The notes beneath the pieces were generated by a model that did no database searches, was not told where the DNA came from, and was given only the letters and a program-made list of their open reading frames with translations. A stretch of DNA of 64,000 bases from Aquila chrysaetos chrysaetos. Taxonomy: Eukaryota; Chordata; Aves; Accipitriformes; Accipitridae. The stretch's first letter is position 1. Each line of letters begins with the position of its first letter. Of this stretch, positions 1-30,967 are shown piece by piece. Both the position numbers and the translations under genes were made by a program. The stretch spans positions 248,001 to 312,000 of the forward strand of contig NC_044004.1 of NCBI RefSeq assembly GCF_900496995.4. Direction: 5' to 3'.

Positions 1-2287
1 TTGCAGCCGCCGGGAGCTGTGGGCTCTTCCTGGGACGCCTCCGGAGCAGGAGAAGGCTTCTCCCGCTCTGCCCGTGCCCTCCCCAGCCAGTTGTCCTGGC
101 TGTCCCCCAGCGTGACCCATTGGGGAACTGGCCTTTCTCTCCATTCCTAGGGAAAGGGTGTCCTTGGTCTCACTTTCTTCTTCCCCACCAGTCTGGCAGG
201 AGAGCTGGAGGTGGCTGGTTTCCTCCGACAGCCCTTCGGTTATCCACCGTAGCTCACCGGGTTGGTAACTGAGAAACAAAACATCGCATGCAGGGCTACG
301 TTACCTCCTCCAGAGATGCTGGAGATGTGGTGCCCACCAGGGATGTGCCGGCACCGTCCTCCCTGCCTTTCCTCCAGGCCAGGCTGGGAAGGGTGTCATC
401 ACCACGTCGCAGGCACGCACCAGTTCACCCAGTAACTTGGATGAGGAAGAAAGCTGCTTTTTTAGAGAAGGAAATGAAGCAGACCTTGGCAAAGCACTCG
501 CTATGGTGGCTGATGGGGAGCTGTGAATGAAACCGGAGCAAAAGATGAGTAGAGAACTTGCAGTGTGGAAGAGAAACTGTAATGGGAGACGGTGGAGGAT
601 ATTGCTGAAAGATGAAGGATCGAGGCTGGAGGGAAATTACTCATGGACTTGTCAAGGACTGCATCTGGCTGAGCTTATTTACATCTCCAGTGATAGGAAC
701 TCGGGGCTTGATCATAATGGAGGATGAAAAGGACATGGATCTACTAATTAACGAGAAGCCGTATATGAACTTCAGCCATGAAGGCAAATGTGATCCTGCT
801 TGTCTGATATGTCACCAGTGCAGATGGGGAAGAGCTCACGTCAGTCTACGAGGCATGAGGAAACCGTATTCCGCATAGCACGTTCAGCTTGGGTCAGGGT
901 GTTCAAGGGTGATGGGGGCAGAGAGGAACCGCAGAGGTGGGTCGAGGACGGGAGAACCTCCTGCGAGGGGACCAGACGTAGAATGAGGGCAGGGAGGGCT
1001 ACAGAAAGCTTCTCTCTGTACCTATAAATGGAGGTGCAGTCATCACCAAGGGCATCAGCCGGCCCTAGCGAAGGAGTGAGAGCAGAGGATATCCAGACTG
1101 GGAGTGAGGAGGTGCTGGGACTGTCTCCCAGCAGCAGCACTGGGAAAGAGGAACCCAATGGGTCCTCTTCCCCTGAGGACCATATTGCCACCCTTCCCCA
1201 GCTGAACCCCATGTCCGGACTTTTGAGACAGTTGTCACCTCCACCCTTTCTCCTTCCTGTCCTTTAGTGTTTCCCCTTATGTCCCCATAAGTGGGGTGGA
1301 ACTGGGTTTTGGCACCAGAAATTCACGCACATCAATATCCACTTCAATTTATATCGCTCTATTTATTGGACTTGCCCATCTCTATTGCTATTAATTGTTG
1401 GTATTCAGCATCATACCCAAACAGATGACCGCTGCCCCTGGAAAGTTCCTCCCCAGCTGGCCAAGAAGAGCTCCCAGGAGAAGCAGCAGCACAGACCCAG
1501 CACAGAACAAAAGCCAAAACACCTGGGAAAAATGAGCTCCCATGGGAAGTTGGAGGTGGAGGAGGAATCGAACAGACCTCTGGAGACCCTGACAAGGGCC
1601 CTTGGCTTTTACTGAGCTAGGTTTGTTTTTCACAACCTGCAGAAGACAACCAGAATGTAAGAGCTGGCCTTAGGGGACACCAGGGCTGAGGAGCATGTCT
1701 CTACTGGTGGCTGGTGGTGGGATGAGTAGAGAAAACAATATTCAGGGTGTAAAGTGGTCCTGTCCTTGCCACGTCTTTCCAGCTGCTGGCATCTTAGGGA
1801 GCGCTCACCATGAGGAGGTACCCAGATCTTCACGTTAAATCTTGATGGATCTCTTCTCCTGCAATTTTTGAAATTCCCTTCTTCAGCCCACTTGCATTTT
1901 GACTTCCAGGACCCCCTGCGGCAGGGACTAACACACTCTGTGCTGCACAGAGGGGCTCTGCCTCCTCCCTCGCTTGGGTTTCCAGCCACTACCTGGTGAC
2001 CACACCTGATGCCTCCTAGTCCTTGTGTTAGGAAAACCTCTGATTCCCCGTGGCTGGTCCCCTTGCCTGTATCACCTGCGATGCTGCAGAGTGAGAGCCC
2101 GCTGCGCCTGCCTCTTCCCTTGGGGCTCCATCCTTCCTTCTGCAGGATGCTCTGATGTCTCTGCTTGCCCTTCCCTGATGTGCGGTAACGGGGCTGTGCC
2201 TCTGCTCAGGTAGCTTGCTCCGAAGTCAGGAAGAGTGGTAACCGATCAGACTGACACCCTGCCCTGGCTAGTCCTGATCAGCATGAT

Positions 2288-2522
2288 GTCAGATGAGATA
2301 TAAGGAAGAAATTTTTTAAGATGTGGGTGGTAAAACACTGGACCAGGTTGCCCAGAGAGGTGGTGGATGCCCCATCCCTGGAAACATTCAAGGTCAGGCT
2401 GGACGGGGCTCTGAGCAACCTGATCGAGTTGAAAATGTCCCTGCTCATTGCAGGGGGATTGGACTAGGTGACCTTTAAAGGTCCCTCCCAACCGAAACTA
2501 TTCTATGAGTCTATGATTCTGT
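2288..2522 (+). mobile_element. CR1 LINE, 3' end
   Basis: The sequence follows the conserved 3' end of chicken repeat 1. It begins with the 'taaggaagaaat' region, runs through 'ccaggttgcccagagaggt' and 'ggatgccccatccctgg' to 'ggattggactaggtgacct', and ends in the terminal repeat 'ttctatgagtctatgattct'. It is 5' truncated, as most copies are, lies on the + strand inside the VAX2 intron and has diverged moderately. CR1 is the dominant retrotransposon of birds and other reptiles, so this is the best single clue to the host group. Confidence 0.9.
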
Positions 2523-4189
2523 GTCCTGCAGCCTTCTCCTGCCGTGTTAGAAGCTGTGATTCAGAGTGCTTTGCAATGCAGAAAGCTTTGCAGGGGCTGT
2601 CTGTGCCTCAGTTTCCCTTTGCACTGAAACCTGTGTGCAGCTGCAGAGGGTCTCAGATCCATCAGCATCCTCGAGGGTTTTTCTGAGCTCTTGCTCTTCC
2701 AGAGTTGGCTGGCTGGGGGATGCTTTGAGCGGAGAGCGCTGGGTCTGTGCGTTTCTGTATGGCCTTACGCCGGACCTTCGTTAAGACGTCAGTAATGACA
2801 AGGGATTGCGGGGCTGCGTGAGTCCCGTTCAGCCCCACCACCTGCGCTTTGGGGCTCTGTGCTCCCCAGAATTCGGCAGCTCGAGGACGTCCCCACCAGA
2901 AAAGCTGGTAGGCTGTTAATTCTGCGTCAGGACGCTGTGTGCCGGGACACGGGGCCGTGGGAGCGCACAGCCCTGCCCAAACCCGTCCCGCTTGCTGGCA
3001 TGGAGGGACCGATGGGGACGGCGGGGAGGGGACGTCAGCCCTGGGGACCCGGCTGGGCTGTGACATGAGCCCAGTAGTCCCGGTGGCAATGAGGGATCCA
3101 GGGTCCCTGTGCAAAGCCGAGGTGTGCACGGGCAGGGAACGGGCAGAGAGCTTTCCCGTGGGACCCTGCGGGTAAGGGGGGATAGGACGTGGGCTGGCAG
3201 TGGCCCGTGGTCCCAGGAGGTTTCGGCTGTGGGACATTAGCTCAGCCCCATGGTCCTGGTGTCCCCCCCATCGCCTGGGGACACCTCCCTCCGCTCCTCC
3301 CTGAGCATCCCCAGCCTCCGGCCGGCTTCGCCGAGACATCAGCTCCACTGTTCTGTCCCTGGAAAGGGGCCGGGGGGCTGAGACCTCCTCCACCCCCACG
3401 CTCCATTAGCTCTGTACTGTGGGTCTATTGTGCCGGAGGACGCGCGAGGGCCGTGTCAGTGAGCGACTGTCCCGCCCCAATGAGTTTCCGATGACTCGGA
3501 TGAGTTCGAGACCCGCTGGCCCCGCAGCAGACGGGGACGAAGCCTGTGCCGATGGGCTGGGGTTTACTCCCGGGGTCCCAGCCAGCGCCCGACTCGTCCG
3601 CTCCCGTCCGCCACGCTCTAATCCGAGTGTCTTCCCATCCGTCTCCTTCCCTCACCTCCATCTCCGTCCGTCTGTCTGTCCCTCACGCCTCTCTCTCTCT
3701 CTCTCTCTGCCTCTCCTACCCCTCTGCTCTGCCAGGGAGGGACAGAAGCGGGGGGCTGCCCTCCCAGGGGAGAGGTTAGGGGGTGCGGGGGCAGCCGCAG
3801 GGGGACGGGAGCTGCGGGCTGGGGACCGGGTCCATGTCCCACCGGGGGAGTCAGGTGCCGTTTTGGGGCAGGGGGGTCCCACGGGGCCTCAGCCCGGACT
3901 CGGTCCTTGCTTTGGCCAGGGGCAGGTTGGGGTGGGGATGTCCCCAGCTGGGTTCGGGCACAGAAACGGGTCTGTGCCCAGAGATCCAGGGCCACCAGAA
4001 GCCATCCTGTCCCCTAACGTGTTCCCCTCCGCTGTAGCAAGGCCAGGGACCCTCCACCCTGCCCCGTGGGGACAAACTTGGGTTTGATGACCATCACGGA
4101 GGAGAATCCAGCACGTCCCATAGCTCAGCATCCCCGGGAGAGCCAGCACAGGGCAGAGCCGGGCAGCGGTGGGGTGGCTCAGCCCCGGG

Positions 4190-4340
4190 CTCCCATCCCT
4201 GGGCTCGCACTCCTAGGCTCCCGTCCCCAAGCTCCCATCCCTGGGCTCCCTTCCCCAGGCTCCCATCCTCAGGCTCCCATCCCTGGGCTCCCATCCTTGG
4301 GTTCCCATGCCCAGGCTCCCGTTCCCAGGATCCTGTCCCA
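4190..4340. repeat. 14-15 bp CT-rich minisatellite
   Basis: About ten imperfect copies of a unit close to 'ggctcccatccctg' lie in the VAX2 intron some 270 bp before the last exon. Copies differ by C/T changes and one-base length changes. Confidence 0.8.
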
Positions 4341-4456
4341 CTCCCTCCTGGCACCTGCAGGAATTTGCCAGTTCCGTGGAAGCGGCAGGCGGGGAGCGAC
4401 TTTTCCGCAGTCCCTGTGGCGGGGAATGGATCTCGCTTGGGCATTTATTTTAATAC

Positions 4457-4457
<1 letters not shown>

Positions 4458-4493
<36 letters not shown>
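4458..4493. repeat. (TC)18 microsatellite
   Basis: A perfect dinucleotide run of 36 bases lies about 120 bp upstream of the VAX2 splice acceptor at 4610-4611. It extends an already long pyrimidine-rich stretch leading to that acceptor. Confidence 0.95.
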
Positions 4494-4496
<3 letters not shown>

Positions 4497-4611
4497 TCTC
4501 TCACTCTTTCCTGGTTCTCGCCTCTCTTTCCCTGGCCCCCCCGCGCTCTCTTTCCGTCCGTGCCTTTCTGTCCCCCTGCCCCGTCCCCGTCCCCCCCGCT
4601 CCCCCCCTCAG

Positions 4612-5101
4612 GTCAAGGTCTGGTTCCAGAACCGACGCACCAAGCAGAAGAAGGACCAGAGCAGGGACTCTGAGAAACGCTCCACCGCCACCTCCGAGTC
4701 CTTCGCCACCTGCAACATCCTCCGGCTGCTGGAGCAAGGCCGGCTCCTCTCCGTCCCGGCCCCCCCCCAGCCTCCTCTCTCCCACCTCCAACCCCATCGG
4801 CAGTCCTACGGGCAACGGATCCGGCTTGGCCACCCCGGGAACCACCTCTCCCGGGCTCGGCGGCGGGAGCAGCCCCCCGGGGCCGGGAGCCTTCAGCCTA
4901 CAGGTCCCTTCTCTCGCCTCTTCCTCCTCCTCCTCCTCCTCGCCCAGGCTGCCGGCCGCCCCGCTGTGCTTTGGGGGGCCGCTCCTGGGCAGCCTGCACG
5001 ACCTCCCGGGCGCTTACGGACTGGGCACTTCTGCTTTTGAGCCTTACACGCGGCTGGAAAGGAAAGACAATTCTATACCCAGCAAGAAGCCGAGCCCTTA
5101 A
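4612..5101 (+). CDS. VAX2: VAX2 last exon, apparent 1-bp frameshift
   Basis: This is the 3' coding exon of ventral anterior homeobox 2, a nuclear homeodomain factor that specifies ventral retina. The acceptor ag is at 4610-4611 and the exon starts in phase 0. It encodes homeodomain helix 3 ([16 protein letters not shown], with Q50 and N51), then the family-typical [17 protein letters not shown] and [16 protein letters not shown]. The C-terminus ([15 protein letters not shown] near 5025-5070, stop TAA 5099-5101) resembles the human tail but lies in the next frame. The frames meet in a run of nine C at 4760-4768. With eight C the exon would be 489 nt, exactly 163 codons including the stop. The serine run near 4919-4940 is TCC-rich. 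Earlier exons lie outside the window. The extra C may be a sequencing or assembly error in a homopolymer, a polymorphism or a real lesion. Confidence 0.93.
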
Positions 5102-6739
5102 ATCAAAATGAGTGTCAAAAGGTCTCCCCCCCGCCATCCCCTGCGCCCCCACGCACCCCGCGCCCCGCACCGGGGTTTCATTTGGCAAACGGGATGTGGA
5201 AGACTGTTTACCGCCCGTCCGGGGGTACGTGCGAGTGTGCGCACGCGTGTGCGAGCGTGCACGCCTGGCCCCCGCCCCAGACACACCAATACAGCCGTGG
5301 ATGACACCCTGCAACTCCTCGCCCCCGGGGGGCTGATGCTGAACCCGGTCATGCCAAAGCGGGGGGGGTCCCTGGGTGTCCCGTGTCACCGGTGCTGTCC
5401 CGTCCTTCGCTGACACCGCTGGATCTGCCAGGGCCACGTTCCCCCCCTCCAGGTATCGCCCGTTCAGGGTCTGGAAGACGATGCTGTGGTCTGTGCTGCG
5501 CGGGCTGGGAGAGGAGCAGCTCCGGGGGGGGGGATTTTGGGGGGTTGCTGATACCCCGTGGTCTTTCAGTGCCTCTTACGGGTGGGACCACAGAGCCCCG
5601 GTCCCTCTGGACTGTCACCCCGGGGCCCGTGGTGTTGGGGTCACTGCCGAAGCCCCGGGGAGCGGGAGGGCACCCCGAAAGGGAGAGCGCAGGGCAGTGC
5701 CGGGCTCTGCCTCTGCCCGGCCGTGGTGTCCTTGGGCGAGCCTTGGGCCTCAGTTTCCCCACCTGCAAAGGGTTTTGTGTTCTGGCTGAGGCTGTCTGGG
5801 AGCATCCCGGTGGCTCTGGTGGTCCCGGTCCCCTCTTTCAGCAGGGAGCGCTGCCCCCGTGGGATGCTTGGCCCCCCAGCCCGGGGCCAGGGCAGGTGGG
5901 GAGGTCTGTGGGGGACCGATGGTGCCGGTGATGTCCCCAGCCCCCCGCACCAGTGGTCCCTGCCCCTCAGGAGCCAGCGGCCGCCCTGACTCATGAGACA
6001 TCCCCAGGCTCCTCTGTGCCGGCTCGTGCAGAGCCAGACCACCATCCCAGACCCTGTTTTGGTGCTGTCCCACCCCGGCAAACCCCCGGGGATGATGGAG
6101 GAGCCTCCGACCTCCCTGAGGGGGCTGTGGTGAGCTGGGGCCAGGCCACCATCCTGCCCCCCACCAAGGAAAGCCCACCGAGGGGGACGTGGACACGTGG
6201 GCACTTGTGATGCTGGGATCTGCCCCCCTGGGTCGGGTCGGGCCACGGGGGGGTCTTTGCCATCAGCGGGAGCCCAAAGTACCCCCAGCCCCATTCTGGG
6301 GTGCTGGGTGCTCAGTGCTGGCACTGCAGTGAGCCCCATCCTGAGCACTGGCCCAGCAGCAGCCCCCCCCTTGCTCCCATCACCCAGCAGAACCAGGGTC
6401 CAGCCCTGAGAGGTGCTGAGCACCCACTGCCTGCGAAGGCAGTGCCCTGCCCTGACCCTCGGGCAGCCTCAGCTGACGATGGCTTCCCGCGGAGCAGGAT
6501 TCGGCCTCAGGTGTGCGGTGCCAGGGCCATTCTCGGGCAGGGCATGGTTTGGGAATGTTGTGGTGGGAACGAGCTCCGGAGGGTTAATGGTGGGCTTGGA
6601 GCTCCACCAGTCGCAAAAACGAGATGGGAATTGCATGAGGTGGCCCTTGGGGAAAGGGGCAGCGTGGCCCCCCCTGGCATGGGCTGAGGGATGTCTACGC
6701 TGGGCAGAGTCTGGCCCTTCTGTGGTGTGAGCATCGCCT

Positions 6740-6845
6740 TGGCAGGATGCTCTGCGGTGGCATCATCACCGTGGCAGGGTACCCTGTGCTGGCATCACCG
6801 TGGCAGGATGCTCTGCGGTGGCATCACCGTGGCCGGACACCCTGC
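6740..6845. repeat. About 33-bp tandem repeat, three copies
   Basis: Three imperfect copies contain 'ggcaggatgctctgcggtgg' and 'catcaccgtggcaggat'. They lie in the presumed VAX2 3'UTR. Confidence 0.75.
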
Positions 6846-7151
6846 AGGGACCCCGCTGTGGCAGGAGCGGGATGATGCCCTAAGCCCCCTCCCAGCGCCC
6901 AGGAGCTGCCATGGGGCTCATCCCCCCCACCCTGCACACCCCCAAACCAAGGGGCTCCTGCATCCTCCTGCTGCGGTTTAATGTATAATGATTATCACCA
7001 CTGAGCTACCCCCCAGCCTGGCCCGGGCTGAGCATCGCTGCGTGGGCTGCAGCCCCCCCCCACCCAGGCTGCTGCTCTGTAGGGACCGGTCCCTAAGGGG
7101 GACACAGCCGCTAGCCCGCGTGTTCCCAGGATTTTGCAGGGAAATATTTAA

Positions 7152-7157
7152 AATAAA
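7152..7157 (+). terminator. VAX2: Poly(A) signal, probable VAX2 proximal end
   Basis: A canonical AATAAA lies in a local AT-rich block about 2.05 kb after the VAX2 stop, followed by T-rich sequence at 7170-7200 as expected downstream of a cleavage site. Confidence 0.5.
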
Positions 7158-8384
7158 TGATTTTATGAAAAGGTTTTGGTGATTTTTATTTTTCCTTTAA
7201 CTCAAGCGTTTCTATAAAATAGTATTTATTGTTCACCTCACGTCTGGAGCACTTTATGGGAGTGAGCCCGTAGGTCTCGCGCTGCTCTGTGGAGCTCAGG
7301 AGAGGTTGGCACTCCCTGGCTGCAGGTGGGGAAACTGAGGCAGGGTTTGCCTGGGGATGCAGAAAGCAGGGACAGAGTTTGGTTCACAGTGACGAGCTCC
7401 CCTCTCCCGCCTGGCTCAGACCACAGCTCGCTGCCAACACCTCCATACCTCTCCCTAAATGTGGTATTTGCCGGATCCTCCTGGTGCCCCGGGGTGCTCA
7501 AACCCCGACAGCCCGATGCCGTGTTTGACTGAGGTTTTGGATTTTGACAGGACAATGACCTTCTCCCTTCCCCTCGTCACTTAATTTATATTTATATCGC
7601 CGTTCTTCATCCTTCCCCGGTCTGCAAACATGATGTTTAAAGACAGCGAGCCGAGGCGGGCAGAGCCGGCAGCGGGGAAGCCGTGCCCGCCTGGCTACGC
7701 CGAGATGGGGCAATCCTGCCTGCAACCCTCCCCCGGGACTTGTTTTGCTTTGGTTTTCCCTCTTCTCCCTGGGAACAGCTGAATTTCCCGAGGTTATCGG
7801 ACCCTGGTTCCTCCCACCCTGGGCTCACTGGGAGGAAACTTGGTCCGGTTTGATGGAGAAGCGACCCCCTCGCACCTTCACGGGTGGAGGAGGTTTTGGG
7901 GCATTTCAGAGAAAGCAAGGTCCAGTTTTATTTTCAAAGTAGCCCCCCAAAACCTGGGAGTTTTGGGGGGGGGGGGTCCCGGTGTGTTTGCCCGGCTCGG
8001 GGCATCCTCGTGGGTCTCCAGCTGCTCAGCAGGCAGAGGGAGATGTGAAAAGTGAGGCAGGGAGGCCATGGGCTGCCCTGCAGTGAAACGGCAAGCTCTT
8101 TCCGCAGATTTAAACCCAAATGCTGCTTTCACACAGGCCCCCAAATCTGATCCAAAGCTGCTGCTTCTCCAAAGTCTCTTCTCCCAAAGCAAACAGCCCC
8201 AGCGAAGCTGTCCCAGGGGTGAGGGGGGTTAGGAAGGTCCCGCGGGGAAACCGGCTGGCCCCCAGCCTGCCCCACTCCGCTCGCCTCCGGCGATTGGGAA
8301 AAAAAATAAAAGTTTCAAAAAAAAAAAAAGTACTGGATGTAAAACTTTAACCAATAATGTGGTTTCTTATGGTTTCTAATGGTT

Positions 8385-8390
8385 AATAAA
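8385..8390 (+). terminator. VAX2: Possible distal VAX2 poly(A) signal
   Basis: AATAAA occurs in an isolated AT-rich island (8285-8400) between VAX2 and ATP6V1B1. A second AATAAA is at 8305-8310 beside an A13 run. Either could end a long VAX2 transcript, or the island could be an unrelated element. Confidence 0.25.
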
Positions 8391-8566
8391 AGTCACGTCC
8401 TGCCTCCTGCCTCCTCCTCCTCCTCCATCACCTTCTGGAACTTTGGCTGAGCCCCTCTCCCCCACCACTCTCCCAGTACCAGCAGTCTTTACTGGGGTGG
8501 CTTTACTGGGGGGGGTTTATTTTGAAGCCCACCGTTGCCTGCTCCCCCCGTGCATCCTCAGAGACA

Positions 8567-8770
8567 CCCCCCCCCCCCCCCCCCGGAGCACACACACTCC
8601 GAGATAGCTCCGCTACCCCAACCCGCCCCCCCCCCCCCCCCCCCCCCCCCCCAGCAGACACAGGGCTGCCCTGGCCACAGACCCCCAGCCCTACAACCAC
8701 CCACCACACCCCACATGAGACCCCCCCCCCCCCGACCCTGCCCTGCCTCTGCACGGTGCGGGGGGGGGGG
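8567..8770. repeat. Cluster of long C/G homopolymers
   Basis: Runs of 18 C (8567-8584), 27 C (8626-8652), 13 C (8721-8733) and 11 G (8760-8770) lie within 200 bp. They end about 110 bp upstream of the ATP6V1B1 TATA box. Such tracts can form G-quadruplex or i-motif structures and are prone to length errors in sequencing. Confidence 0.9.
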
Positions 8771-8882
8771 AAAAACCACCTCGCAGCCAACACGGAGCCG
8801 CTGCCGGCGCTGCGGGAGGGGCGGCCGCGACGGGCCGGGACCGGCTGGGACCGGGGCCGGGGGGGGGGGCGGTGGGTGTTGG

Positions 8883-8889
8883 TATAAAA
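8883..8889 (+). promoter_or_regulatory. ATP6V1B1: TATA box of ATP6V1B1
   Basis: TATAAAA lies 41 bp upstream of the ATG at 8924, in an otherwise GC-rich promoter with GGGCGG-like and CCCGCC-like elements. A start site 25-30 bp downstream would leave a 5'UTR of only about 10-15 nt, unless transcription also begins elsewhere. A TATA-type promoter fits the tissue-restricted expression known for the B1 isoform in mammals. Confidence 0.65.
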
Positions 8890-8923
8890 CCCCGGGGGCC
8901 CTGCCCCGGTCCCAGCCCCGGCC

Positions 8924-30210
<21,287 letters not shown>

Positions 30211-30395
30211 CCCCCCCCAGCTCTGGGCTGAGACGGTCAGCTTTGGGGAGCAGCCTCGCCTCCCCCAAACCTCTATGGACCACCCAAAGGTCCCTCCAGT
30301 GAGGCTGGCTGGGGTTAGGTGCTGCGAGGTCGCAGAGGGCTGCAGGTCCTCGGCACCGGCATCCCAAAGCAGCGAGAAACCTCTTCTCCTTGCTC

Positions 30396-30401
30396 AATAA
30401 A
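30396..30401 (+). terminator. ATP6V1B1: ATP6V1B1 poly(A) signal
   Basis: AATAAA lies 186 bp after the stop at 30208-30210, implying a short 3'UTR. The next gene appears to start about 570 bp further on, so the two are packed closely. Confidence 0.8.
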
Positions 30402-30967
30402 ACCAGCGTGGTCACCAAAAACCCTTCTTGCTCTTGCGCTTCCCACCGTGGCCGTTTCCTTCCCACCCCCGATCTGTTCCCATCCTCCTGCCTGCACCCT
30501 GCGGCAGCAGCGCTCCCTGCCCAGGCAGGCTGCCCGATGCAGGCAGAGCTCCTCGCCTGCCAGAGCAGCGGTGCGGGAAGCTGCCCAAGCTCCAACAGAG
30601 CTGGCATCTCCTCAAACCATGGCATTTTTTTTTTTTATTTTAAGATGATCTGGGAGGTGTAAAGGCCGTGAGAGGGGGAGTGTTTGCTACGGAGCTGCAC
30701 AAGGGGAGGACCTGAGCATCTCCCTGGGTCAAAGCGACTCGCAGCTGGGGCAGAGGGGGTTTCGGTTCCCCCTCGAGCCCCTGGTTGCTGCCGTGGCAGG
30801 ACCAGCCCTGTAGGGATCGGGGTGCTCAGCCCCCGTCATAGCCGGCGGTGGTGGAGCCGGCGCGGTTTCACTTCCCTGCTGCAGGCGGGGAGGGCGAGAC
30901 GAGTGCCGGGGCGGGGGGCAGGCATCCTGCCGAGCTCGGGGTGCTGGGTACCACCAGCCCCACCGCC
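30402..30967. other. Gap between ATP6V1B1 and shootin-like gene
   Basis: This 570-bp stretch holds the 3' end of ATP6V1B1 and the presumed promoter and 5'UTR of the shootin-like gene. The last 130 bp are GC-rich, without a TATA box. A T11 run at about 30627-30637 is the only simple repeat. No coding exon is seen. Confidence 0.5.

Larger units (their letters stand above)
1..4611 (+). other. VAX2: VAX2 intron upstream of its last exon
   Basis: This stretch has no exon I can support. It should be the last intron of VAX2, because the exon at 4612 begins inside the homeodomain and the preceding homeobox half (family motif around RTRTSFT) is not found in any frame. It holds a CR1 LINE 3' end (2288-2522), a short (TC)n tract at 3688-3709, a 14-15 bp minisatellite at 4190-4340 and a (TC)18 tract at 4458-4493. 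An AT-rich island at about 1280-1440 is unlike its GC-rich surroundings and I could not identify it. Confidence 0.6.
5102..7175 (+). other. VAX2: Probable VAX2 3'UTR
   Basis: The sequence is GC-rich and non-coding after the VAX2 stop, up to an AT-rich block with AATAAA at 7152-7157. It contains a purine/pyrimidine-alternating stretch at 5221-5262 and a roughly 33-bp tandem repeat at 6740-6845. The end is inferred from the poly(A) signal only. Further AATAAA hexamers at 8305-8310 and 8385-8390 would allow a longer transcript. Confidence 0.5.

Noticed and set aside
1391-1633. Short minus-strand frame with a hydrophobic stretch resembling a signal peptide
   Set aside because: Only 80 codons, no family resemblance, no splice context and it lies within the VAX2 intron. 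The hydrophobic run (LLFCAGSVLLLLLGALL) comes from CAG/GAG-rich DNA.
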